Shown here: piece after piece, positions 34,801-46,800 of the stretch
Layout of the letters: every line of letters starts with the position of its first letter
How positions within the stretch are numbered: the stretch's first letter is position 1
DNA from: Haemonchus contortus
Taxonomy: Eukaryota > Nematoda > Chromadorea > Rhabditida > Trichostrongylidae
Assembly: GCA_000469685.2 (NCBI GenBank)
Contig: LS997565.1
Location: 20,853,240-20,917,239, forward strand
Reading direction: 5' to 3'
Length of the DNA stretch: 64,000 bases
Made by a program: the position numbers and the translations under genes
The notes under the pieces: model-generated
What the model was told of the DNA's origin: nothing
Database searches by the model: none
The model's input: the letters and a program-made list of their open reading frames with translations, nothing else

Positions 34801-37800
34801 GTACAGTACAACCTATATCGTTTCCATTACAACTGTATAAGCCTGGTTATACCACTGTGATTATATAGGAATGTAGGTACTGAGTGAAAGTCATGTTCTT
34901 TATGATAAAGTCTCGAAGTCCACCTAGTCAGACAAGCCGAACTGCTCGTTCCCTTATGAAGGACCAAAAAAACTCCCAAGAAACCGCTTTAATGGAACAA
35001 CCAACTCTTCATTTAGTTGCATTTGTCGAGATTGATCTCTTCAGTTCCCGAACTAAGAGACCCTTTCATAGCAGTATTCCATCACTAGATTACAAGAGAA
35101 TCCTTGCTGTTGTCAATTTTTATTGGTTAGTCCATGAATACACTTTGAAGGAGAACGAACAACAACATTGCATGAAGATAAGGATACGGTTGGATTCCAG
35201 TGACTCTGGATACTAGTAGAATATGCAGGGCTAGTAAATGATAACTCCTGGTATTGGATGTTCTGAAACTCGCCGGTTCACCCTTCTTTATAAGTGGTTG
35301 GAGCAGCTAACCAGAATCAGTTCGGAAAACCAAGTGAACGATGGACTCCTTATGAATACCGCAGTCCGATACTGTATAATCATCACTGAGTTGTTTGCCT
35401 GAATCAGCAAAATTTTGGATTAGAGCTTATAACTTAAGTACCTGACAGACATACCTGCGTAAATCAGCCGCTGATATGTAGGGAGAATTCCCTCTGTGCC
35501 ATAAAGCTTGACTTTGACAGCTTCAATAGAATCAGATCCCTCGACTTCGAGGCGGATGATCCTTCCAGTCAGAGTTTTCACGAAAACGAGCATACTTCTG
35601 AAATGGATATAACCAAAAGATTTCTGGGATACACGGACTATGCTCAAATCTTTTACTGGAAAAACGCTCGATGAAAAGTTCCAAGCTCGGCGGACAATAC
35701 GAAAGCGAGCGGTCCGTTCACCACAACCAGCAGGGAAGCCGAGACCAATGGGATGTGACAGATCCGCTCATTTTTAAGGAAAAACGTATTTCGTCATCTT
35801 AGATACTGTACAATATCTGGTCAGGACCACGATATTTCATGATGTGCTCACATGGATGGCGACGAGGCGTAAGAGTAGTTCGATGAAATAAATAGGATCA
35901 GAGATTTCATAATAGTCGAAGCTGCTCATTTCAGAAATTCTCAACAGGATCCTAATTTTGGTCTCCGGAAGGAGTTGTCGTATTGAGGGAAGGGCAGCGA
36001 TTAACTGGGTCGTTGATCGTTTTGAATTCGGTGGGTAGTGGGTGGGTTGATGAATTGGTTCAGAACTGAGCAACGCTTTATTCGGCTAAATGCTATCTAA
36101 AGTTAAGATGGTTAGACCCCATACTTGTCGAAACTCTATTCCCATCGTTCAGCACTGAGAAACGACTGCGAGATTCTCATTTCTCGCCAATTTGACTAGT
36201 TCAAGTTGCCCTCTCATTGGTGACCAGTCGACGGGGTGCTTGTAATGGAAACGTGGCTTCTCGTCAGAAATGGTTGAGCTAAATTACCAACTAAGTTTCA
36301 TTTTCAACCCCTTCTATTGGCTCTGCTCTTCATGCACACGATCTTCATGTGAAGGTAGGAACTGTTGAAGACTCCACGATCACCCCTGGCCTTCGTTCCT
36401 CCTTTGTTGAATTTTCTCACTCAAACATTGTAACGCTTTGAGAATGCCACTACTCCATTGTTAGCCCAGAAGGCGATGAATATGAACAAAAAACTCTCCG
36501 GTATGAAGTTTCATTTGACAAGTGTGGATCATAAGACCAGTGAAGCTCGCTATTAGCTTCTTATGATTTTCTTCTGCTCCCTGGACGACCAAATTCGATA
36601 GCTTTCTTATTAGGTGTCCCATATTTAATTAAAAACAAAGTGTAAGATTCTATTTCTCCCTTACATTAGCTGTGAATACGTGCTTATTCTTCAATAATTT
36701 GTCAAAATTTCCTGATGTTCGGTAGGTGTTCACAAGATAGAAAACTGGGGATCCTAGATCGTCGCCATTACGAGCGCCTAAGCTGATTACATGGGAGTGA
36801 AAGGGCTAACAGATTTCGGAACTCATGCTCATGAAGGTAACGAAAGACTCCCGAAGGAATCCACGTAGTGGAAGCAATCGAATTGCTCGTTTCCTTGTGG
36901 AAGAAACGATAGAAGTTCCCAAGATAATGCTTCAACACAGCGTCTACTCTTTTTCAGTTAGTTGTCGGAGTGTAAGATACTTTTTATTGAAGTAGCCCAC
37001 TACTGGATTACACTGAAATGCTTGTTGACAATTTTTATTGACCAGTACATGTGTACGTTAAGAAGAAAAAAGATAGCAAAGCTGAACAATTCCAGAGGTG
37101 GCACCAGGTATTTGTAAAATATGCAGGGTTGCAACAAGATAAGAGGTGGCATTGGAAGCTCCTCGAATGGCAGCGACTGTCCACCCTTATTAATCTCGTA
37201 AAACCAAGCGAACGAAAGATCCCTTCCGAATACCGTAGTCCGACACTGTATAATCATCACTAAGTTCTTTCCCTGAATTAGAAAAGTTCTGAATGAGAGT
37301 TTATAGCTTGAGGACATCGCGGGATCTACCTAGATAAAACAGCCGCTGATTTCCAGACAGAACTCCCTCTCTGCCATAGATCTTGACCTTGACATATTGG
37401 ATGGTGTCAAATCTTTCGACTAGGAGTGTAAAAACTGCTCCTCTTGGTGTTTTGACGAAAATGAGCATAGTTCTGAAATGAATATTACAAAAAGATTATC
37501 CATCTGGGATACACAAGCTATGCTCAAATACCTTACTGAAAGAAAGCTTGATGAAAATTTTCAAGCTGGACGACAACACGAATAAAAGCGGGCCGTTCAC
37601 CGCAACAGTAGGGGGAAGCCGAACTAGATGTGACAGAATTCACTCAGTTCTCAGGGAAAACGTATTTCGTTATCCTAGATACTGTACAACATCTCGTCAG
37701 GACCATCATATTTCATGATGTACTCACGTGGTGGCGACGAGGCGTTAATAGTTCGAGGAAACAGGAAAAGAGATTTCGTGATAGTCGAAGCTGCCTGTTT

Positions 37801-40800
37801 GAGGAGTTCTGAACAGGGTCCCAATTTCGGTCCTATCAGTAAGGAGTTTTCGTATTCAGGGAAAGGGCAAGTGAGTTTATTGGATCTATTTAACACTAAG
37901 GTAAGTTGCTTAGATACCATGCTTACAATTAGACTTGATAAAACTGTATTCCCAGCGTCCAGGAACCACTGAGAAACGACTACAAGAGATTGTCTTTTTT
38001 TACCAGATAGACTGCTGCAAGTTGTTCTCCCGTTGGTGACAGGGGCCACACTGGAACCGTGGCTTCTCGTCAAAAATGACTGAATTAATTGACCAACAAG
38101 CGGAGCGGCTTGATAAACGTTCAGTTCCGTTTCCTACCCTTTCGATCGACCTTCGACTTCATGCACCCGATCTTCACGTGAAGGTAGAAACTGTGGGAAC
38201 CTACACGATCACTCCTTGCCTTCGTTCCTCCTTCGTTGAACTTTCTCGTTCGAAACATTCTCAGGCTTTGAGAATGCCACTTCATGCCATAATTGGTCCA
38301 GCTGGCAATGAATATGAGCAACGAATACTCCCTGGTTGTAGCTCCATTTGACAAATAGATAATAAGATAAGTGAAGCTCGTTCTTAGATTCTTGCCATTT
38401 TCTTCAGCTCCCTGGATAACTGAATTCGATAGCATTTTTGTTAGATGTCCTGCATTCAAATGAAAGCAAAGTCTTACATCCTGTTCTGTCCCCCAGCAAT
38501 GACTAAGCACTTATTATTATTAAATTATTAAATTATTTGACTAAATATTTCTGAGGTTCTGTCTTGGAAGATAGAATAAGGGATGCGCCCATGCACTCGA
38601 GTTCCATTCAGAATCGTAGTGGCGTATTGAATGCGTGTGTGGCATATACAATGGCATGCGGTGGCCAGCCAATGTATAAGTCAATTCCAGACAGATCCGG
38701 TACCCCGTAGAAATTGAGGGTTAGTTGCCTAGGCGGTTATCGAGGTCCGGGATTCAAACCCGTGACCAAGCTCGTGCGACAGCGTCTCTTGTCACTACAC
38801 CACCTCCTCCCTGTCGAATTTTGCCACCATTTTGGAGCATTTTCTATGAAGCTTCGGCGTGTTTCGACGCAAGCGATTATTAAAGACCTTCTACAAATTA
38901 TTCTAGAAGAAAATGGTCCAAAATGTGGTAATGTTGCCACAATTTTGAACATTTTCTATGAATCTTCTGCACGTTTCTTTGGTAAATACACAAATCGAAT
39001 TTTTGCTTCCCTTGAGCTTTTTCTTACCGTATTCCATTTCACCATGAACCTCTGCGTATAACAGGAACGAAAGGAAATTTGCCGATGAGGGCAATCCTTA
39101 CCAATCTCGACATCATCGCCTTCTTCTTCTCACTTGTTTTGAGGAGGGCAAAGGCAATCTTTTGCTTGACAATGAGCAGTCAACGCGTTACATCTTTGGT
39201 AGCTTTGATATCCCCTTCTACCAACTATTGCTCCTGAGTGGCACATAGAAAATCTAAGATTACTATATGACAGAAAATGAGCTGAAAATGTGCCAAAATA
39301 AAGTAAAAATAGTGGGAACCAGTTCACTTTTCAAGTGTGTTTTCTTTTCTTCTGTGTTATTTGATGGCAGGTCTTTCAAAAATGTTTTTGAAATTTTTAA
39401 CAAGCTGTAATGCAGGTCATTTCGGACGCACTCTTGAAGCGACACAAACAAGGCTGGTTGGATGAATATTCGAGCGATTTGGACGAAATCGTGAAACTAA
39501 TCAAGAAATATCGCAACGAAAAGAAGACGAGAAGTATTGGTTATTTGGGAAATGTGGTGGATTTATGGTAAGCGTCACTTTCGCTTGAGTTCTCCATGAA
39601 GCCTTCATTTCTAGGGAGCGCCTGGCAGCTGAAAAGGAGCTCCTGGTAGATCTGGGCTCGGATCAAACATCGCTCCACAATCCTTTCCTTGGTGGGTATT
39701 ATCCCGTAGGTATCAGTATAGAAAAGGCTAACACGATGATGACTGAAGAACCAGACCGCTTCAAGGAACTCGTCCAGAAGAGGTAAAATCAATTGAACCC
39801 TTTCCTCCATTACATTACTGCCAAGAACATAATTTTACAGTCTTCTGAGACAAATAGCTGCCATAGACAAGCTGGCTGCCCGAGGAATGCATTTCTGGGA
39901 CTATGGAAATGCATTTTTGGTGGAGTGCCAGAGAGCAGGAGCGGATCTGCGCGACCCAAAGTCGAAAGACGATAAAACGTTTAGATATCCTTCATATATG
40001 CAGGACATCATGGGGTAAGTGATTCGTCATAATATCGTGCAAGTAAATAAAAATTACGTTGAAATAAGTCCTTTCTGGTTGGATAATCGTTCGGTTTGGC
40101 GTTTGGAAAAGCTCTTCTTAAGCTTAGATTTAGTTTTCAGTCTTATCAGCGTTCAGCATTCTGTCTTACCATCAAGTGTGGAAGGAGCATCGGGATCCTA
40201 TCTGTTTCTCGAAAACATCGCGCTAGATTCAGTCGCAAGGCGATCTTTTTATCACCTTCCTCAAATCCTGCCAGTGTTCCTTCTACCCACTCCATATCCA
40301 GTTTTGTAAGCGCCATGTCATTTGCAGAAGTAGCTGATGATGATGAGATGATGCAAGTGCCAGTCGTCAACTCACTTCCAATTCTTTCCATCTCAAAAAC
40401 GCATGCTGATCTCAAAAGCGTCACTGAAAGGTTTGGGGAAATATTATGGCCCTGCTGAGCCCCTGTCTTCACGTTGGCAATGACTTCCTTATAGAATACA
40501 GTGTGTTTCAAAAGTATGTGCACACCCAACATTTTGTTTTTTTGGGGATACCATTGCTTTCTGTAACCTGTGACCTTCACCATTCAATTCCTTGTGTACG
40601 ATAACCTACGAACACTCACTCTGAGAAAACATCGTAGCTGCTAACATAATTTTTTATTAGAGGAAAATTTTTTCTTTGTTTCAAAAGTATGTGCACACTT
40701 AGCAAAAAACAAAAATATAACCGAGATCAGAAATCATTAGGGCCACCTAAACTTCCGTAGAAGTTATCGACTACGAGGAATCGTTTGAGAATGGTTTCGT

Positions 40801-43800
40801 TACGATAGGTTCTTTAGTTACCTTTTAAATGAAAAATTTTGAGTGTGCACATACTTTTAGAGCGGCCACTGGGCCGCTCTTTTTCATGCATAGCTAGATC
40901 CACTCAAGACCCTGGCAGCTATCGCTCACAACCTATTCCTGGCCGTTCACGTATTTCGACTGCTCAGGACAACAGGAGAATAGCCCGTCTTGTGGCGAAT
41001 ATTCCTTTGTCTGTGAGTCAGATCCGAGCTCAGATGGGTTTATCAGTCTTGCGTACTACCGTTTGGCGCTCTATCTGCTCCGACGAGTATATCACTCGAA
41101 AGACAATGAAGAAGGCTCCTCGCTGATAAGGCTGGAGTTTGCTCGCCCCAAACCATCAAAGAGCCTCTTCCGAAATTCCTTCTCGAAAACACGAGACTCG
41201 GGTGGCTCTCGGCGAAGGTTCCTCCAGTAATGACGAAATCCATCCGGCCCATCGAAATTGAATTCTTTGCATCAGTGAAAATGATCTAAGAATAAAATGG
41301 GTACAACACGTTGTTTGTTCTAAAAATAGGAAAATCCTGAAAGTTCTTGAACAACCGTACCTCGTCCCATGATGTTGCCATGTTCCCACGAGCAAACTCC
41401 AGCCTTGACAGCTTGTGGCGAGTACTGAGACGAGTAGCCTTTTTCATCGTCTCTCGTGTGATATGCTCATTAGAGGGGATAGAGTGCCAAAGGGTTGTAC
41501 GCGAGACTGATAAACCCATCTGAGCTCGGATCTGACTCATAGACAAAGAGGTATCCGCCACAAGACGGGCTTTTCTCCTGTTGTCCTAAGCAGTCAAAAT
41601 ACGTGGACGGCCAGGAATAGGTTGTGAGCGATAGCTGCCAGAGTCTTGAATGAATCTAGCAATGCATAAAACAGAGCAGCCCAGTGGCCGCTCTAAAAGT
41701 ATGTGCACACTCAATATTTTTCATTTTAAACGTAACTAAAGAACCTACCGTAACGAAACCATTCTCAAACGATTCCTCGTAGTCGATAACCTTTACAGAA
41801 ATTTAGGGGGCCCTATTGATTTTTGATCTCGGTTATATTTTTGTTTTTTGCTAAGTGTGCACATACTTTTGAAACAAAGAAAAATTCTTTCTTTAATAAA
41901 AAATTATGTTAGCAGCTACAATGTTTTCTCAGAGAAAGTGCCCGTAGGTTATCGCTTACAAGGAATTGAATGGTAAAGGTCGCAGGTTACAGAAAGCAAT
42001 GGTATCCCCAAAAAAACAAAATGTTGGGTGTGCACATACTTTTGAAACACACTGTAGTAAAATCCTGGTAATGAAGTTTTAGGGCTCGAGAGTATCATTA
42101 TATAACACCAGTCGGATCGGCTGGCTAACGCCGAGCTCTCCTCAGTCTTGGATTACGGTTGACCCGTCCCTGCACTCTCACAAGTTTAAAAGCTCTGGTC
42201 TGAGAAAACAGGAGCTGTTGATTTCCAGCGAAGCCCACGCACCTACATATACACACATACACACAAACGCAGACATTGGCGCATTATATACAGTAGCGCT
42301 CAAAAGTCTTCGGTGAAATGCTTTGACGCTTTTTCGTCCATAACTTTTCTTAGGAGACCGAATGACACGAAATTTGGATATGTCTAACTAGATCATATTT
42401 CACCCCACCCAACCCTATTTCACTGCAAAGGTGCAATATCCACAGGTATAGTAAGGTGTTTGTTGCGGTAGCACATTTTGCTAAAACTAAAGTTGTTAGC
42501 GTCTGCACTTATTCGCACCTTATGTGCGTTTTTCTCATCTATTGTGATCGGCGTTACCGCTCGTACACTTTTGTTAGGATAAAAAGGAAAGAGATTCTAG
42601 AAGGACCATCATCTGATTTTTCAGTCGATTTTGAGTTCATGCTCTTTGGAATATCTGGAACATGATCAGACTGTAGTTGAATAGTGGTAAATATTCACAA
42701 TACATCCACCCTCCGAATATAGAAACTTCGCTTGATTAGATCCAGTAGGAAAGGAGTTACGAGTGAAAAGTACGGCTGAAGAACCATTTCACCGAAGACT
42801 TTTGAGCGCTACTGTATAGTAGGGTAGTGAGAGGGAGCACCCTGTTGCCCAGGGCTTCAATTAACTCTTCTGTCTCGACGATATTAAAGGCTTCCTTCAA
42901 ATCGATGAACCTAAGACATAACGGCATTTTGTACTCTTGCGATACTCTAATGAGTCCTGTAACGGTCTGAATGTGATCGACTGTACTGAACCTTTTCCGA
43001 AACCCTGCTTGCTCGCATGGCTGTTCTTTTACTAGTATTCTGCCAATCCTGTTGAGGATGAGAAAAGTTTGTAGATTACAGACAATAGGCAGATTGGGCC
43101 ATAGTTGTCAGTGTCGTCTGTACTGTACTTGTATTTTCGAGCCATTCTTTCATGACGGTCATCTGACTGCCCTAAGACGAGACGAACATTCAGCAGTTAA
43201 GGAGCTGATTTCGCTTTGTCCTTGTAAAGGAATTCTGCGCTGATGTGTGGACTTGCAGGGCCAGCTAAGAAACTATTCAAATTTCCAGTAGAAGTCGACG
43301 CATACCATTTACGAATGCCAGGCCATTCATATCTTCGAGTCAGTCCAATTGTATTATGAATGCTCAAAAAGAGGAGATCGTCGTCCGTGGTATCCACGAG
43401 CAACAGTCTTAACGACCCATATTGGCATTCCATTTCAGGCATGACTGCCTGAAATGAATGCCAATAATAATAATGCCTATAATTTGAATTGTAAGCGTGT
43501 GCGAAACCTTTCTAAGCATAGGTGACGTTCTTGAGAGCGTGTAGGTCTTTACTCAAGTACATAAAATCACTGAACTAGACAATGTGCTCGAAACCTTTGG
43601 CGCTGGTTCCAGAGCTTCTTCACAAAAAATTTTCTCTTTGGTCTACACAGTGAAATGATTGAGCACCCCTTCACTGGACATCTTCCATCACGTGTAGATT
43701 CATTGTCCAAATGCGACTGTCTATGAATCTCGGCATGTTTCTCTCCAGTTTTGAGGTTTACCTTTTGAGCTGTGCAACCGAGATTCTAACATTTTATTAG

Positions 43801-46800
43801 GCTGACTATTTTGGTGCCTTCACCCTCCCCGGAGCCTGGATAGACAAAAGCCATTTGAGAACACAATCGGTCAAGCACTATTTTAATCTATAAAGAAAGT
43901 TCAAAAGGCGTGGACTACGAAGTCAGAACGGTATGGTAGATTGTTGTAGGCAAGGAAATGAGGTTGACTACGGTAGAAATTTCACTTCTTTATTTTCGCC
44001 CAGTTCTTGAGATGTGACACTTGGACGTAACTAATATCGCAAGGATGCTGATTTTAGCTTTCAGAAAGCGTCAGATGCCGCCTCAAAAGGCACCTGCGCT
44101 CCTGTCTCGCCTACAGCCCTCATTCTTCTTATAGTTTCCACATACAAACAGAACTGTCGGGCAAAAATTTGTGGAATCGATCGAGTTGTGTCATACAGTT
44201 GTCAGAAGGGCCTCAGTTGAGAAGTAGAAGGAATCGAAGTGATAGAAATGCGAGTTCGACGTTGCCTTCTACGGGAAGTGGATTCTGCGACTCCTAAATG
44301 CGTAACAGAAGGCCAGGAAATTCCACGATGGAATCGCCCTCGTTTTCCAGCTAAGCTCCGTTTTGATATATTCTAACTTTTTCCGTTGGATGAAAAAAGA
44401 TCTAAATAATGACTCCAGGATTTCTATGGTAATTAGTAAACGAATAGTATTATTGTTTGTTTATACGAAAAAGATGCCATTACCCTCCAAATGGAAGTTC
44501 CCTCTCAGTTCTATGCGTTAAAACTGTGCAGCAGACCCTTCGAAAAAGTATGAGGCTATGGTCATTCCCCTCCCTATTCGTTGTAATTAATGTGAAGTTT
44601 TGAGGTCTGCGAAATGGAAAATCCACAAAAACTGGTGGAATTCCCCATAAGTTGGTGCTATTTTTATTGGATGAAAATCGGTCAGTCGCGTAGCCCTAGT
44701 CAATCAAGTCCTCTTTATAACGTATTGAGTTCTCCGCCAAGTCGTGTCCCTATTTTATTAAATTTGCTCTTTCCGCAGAAGCATCTTTTTTGATCGAGAA
44801 AACCACTGCTGAGTTGTCATTCCATCTGACCTGAGAAAATTCCAGAACGCGGCTCAAACACCATGAAGGGCGTTGGAACCGTCATTGAAAGCCAAGAGCA
44901 ATAGATGTTGTTCTTTACTAATTCCGGACTTCACATTTCACCTTCATGCAAGCTAGTTTTTGCGCTCTAGAAATTCAACAGGTATAGATCGCAGCGAATG
45001 TAAAAGTGAGGCCTGACGAGTATGGGAAATGGGGCTCCTCCTGGATGATACACTACCTAATGACTATTAGGGATGTCGAGAGAATTTCATCTAAAAACAA
45101 CCTTATTCAGTTCATAACCCATTGATATCCTTCTCTGAAACAAAATAAGATACTTTGTAAACAATAAATTTCAACATCGTCAAACAACATCTTATTCTAT
45201 TCTTACTAAGAACGTCCGCCATCAAAAATCACTGCTGGTTTGACCATAGAAGGCAAGGCTTTCGAAGTTCTAATGGCATTCTTGTCGCAGCCATTACTAA
45301 TCTTAAAGACATGATAATTCTCTTCTCAATGGAAAGCAACAATGACAAAACAATTTATTTGCCAACTATCAATCACATTACTTTCCTTTACCCTTGCCTC
45401 AAAAACCTATTCCGACGTTTTACGACTGTCATGGATGTTCTGTAGTTGACCTCGGCTCATTTCAATTGCATGTCACACTAAGTAGGTGAATTACGCCTAT
45501 ACTCATCTATCACAACATATTTGAGCACAAAGCTTATGGTCCAGGGATCGACAGAATTATCCTTTAAGAAGTCAAGGCCTCTTTGACAAGATAAAAAGCT
45601 TAAAAGATAAAGCGCAGTTGCAAAATCTGTCCTTCTCTTGGGATGCGCCAGCTCACTCGACTTCCATTCAGAATCGTAATAGGATTTGGTTGGGTATGAG
45701 GACTATACGAAGACTAGCGGTGGCCAGCCGATGCAAAAATAAGCGCGGAAATTCCCCAGACAACTCTGGTGTCAATTAATTGGCTTGAAGGAATGGAACA
45801 TTGGTTGCCTGGGCGAATACCTATCTGGGATTCGATGCCCATATCGCGCTTCTACGGTAACTGGTGTTCCACTCAACAACAGCACACTATTAAATGGTAG
45901 TTCCCGTAAACATTGATGAAAAAGACATAGAACTAAGCTAAGAGGAATCTTCTCAGTTCATTGAGTAGCTCGTCAGTAGTACTGATGTTTTGTATCCTGT
46001 AATCTAAACTATTCCTACTTGCTGACTCTTATTCGATTTTCAATTTTTTCCCTACATTAAAGGCACGGTTCACGATAAAAAAGGTTACTGAGTTCTTCCT
46101 TTAGGAATACTCAGCGCTCCCCCCCCCCCCCCCCCCCTGGATGGTAGAAGGGACCCTCTCGCTCCCACATCTCGGCGCTTAGGGCATAGTGGAAGCCCCG
46201 TTGCTGCCGTAGTTCGCTTTCCCGCCCCTCGATCGGTGTCACGTTAGACGAGTGTCGAGACAATACAGATTGCTATTATTCGTTCTAGGACCCACGCACA
46301 ATCAGCTAATCGCCGAGTGATGAGGCGATGTTTTTCTCCTATTCTTTTTCCTCTGTTTTTCTTTTTGCTGCTGCGATCCCTAATTTAATTTCCTAGAGAC
46401 TGAAAAAGGTGAGCTGTTTTGTTGTTACTAGGGTTTTTTTGTTTTCTTATGCTTATAAGTGAATGAATTTTTTCTTACCATTGTCTGTTATTCGCACCAG
46501 AACCCACACGCGAGCAGTGAAACACACTGTTTAGTTCGTCCGGACGCCCAGTTCTTCTTCATTTTTCTTGTTTCATTCTCGTCCAGCCCCCTTTTGCACG
46601 GTTTTCGGAAGCCTTTTTCACTTTGGAAACACCTATGCACGCAGTTCCTTCACCTCAGTCGCACTAGTTTCGATCTTGTCTTCCATTTTTCATCATAATC
46701 TGGATTACCCTAAATTATCGTGAACTGTGCCTTTAAGGGTTTTCATTCAGATTGTACTCTAAGAAATGCTACTCTTCTTTTTGCTCATTATCTGCGGTTT

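Larger units (their letters stand above)
34880..38570. repeat. Tandem duplication, two diverged units of about 1.8 kb (34880-36720 and 36845-38570)
   Basis: Both units contain, in the same order, a shared downstream flank (GACAATTTTTATTG... in B, GTCAATTTTTATTGG in A), the two ubiquitin-like exons, a shared upstream segment (TTTCGTCATC/TTTCGTTATC ... CCACGATATTTCATGATG-like) and a far segment with GATCTTCATGTGAAGGTAG against GATCTTCACGTGAAGGTAG. The offset shrinks from about 1.95 kb at the left to 1.83 kb at the right because of indels. Coding exons are more alike than flanks, as expected if the proteins are under selection. Confidence 0.8.
33726..39415. other. Urocanase intron 6 (5.7 kb) hosting nested ubiquitin-like genes
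   Basis: Flanked by GAG|GTAAGA and TGCAG|GTC. It contains 1.1 kb of unassigned sequence (33726-34880), two tandem duplicate units each with an antisense ubiquitin-like gene, a SINE (about 38560-38815) and about 600 bp of AT-rich sequence. None of these interrupts the urocanase reading frame. Confidence 0.85.

Noticed and set aside
35307..37468. Ubiquitin-like exons as processed pseudogenes of polyubiquitin
   Set aside because: Both have an intron at the same position, intact phases and intact acceptors upstream of ATG, and no poly(A) tract. This is not the pattern of retrocopies.
46119..46137. Poly-C tract as a functional structure
   Set aside because: A single homopolymer inside a MITE. 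Length is uncertain and there is no paired motif.
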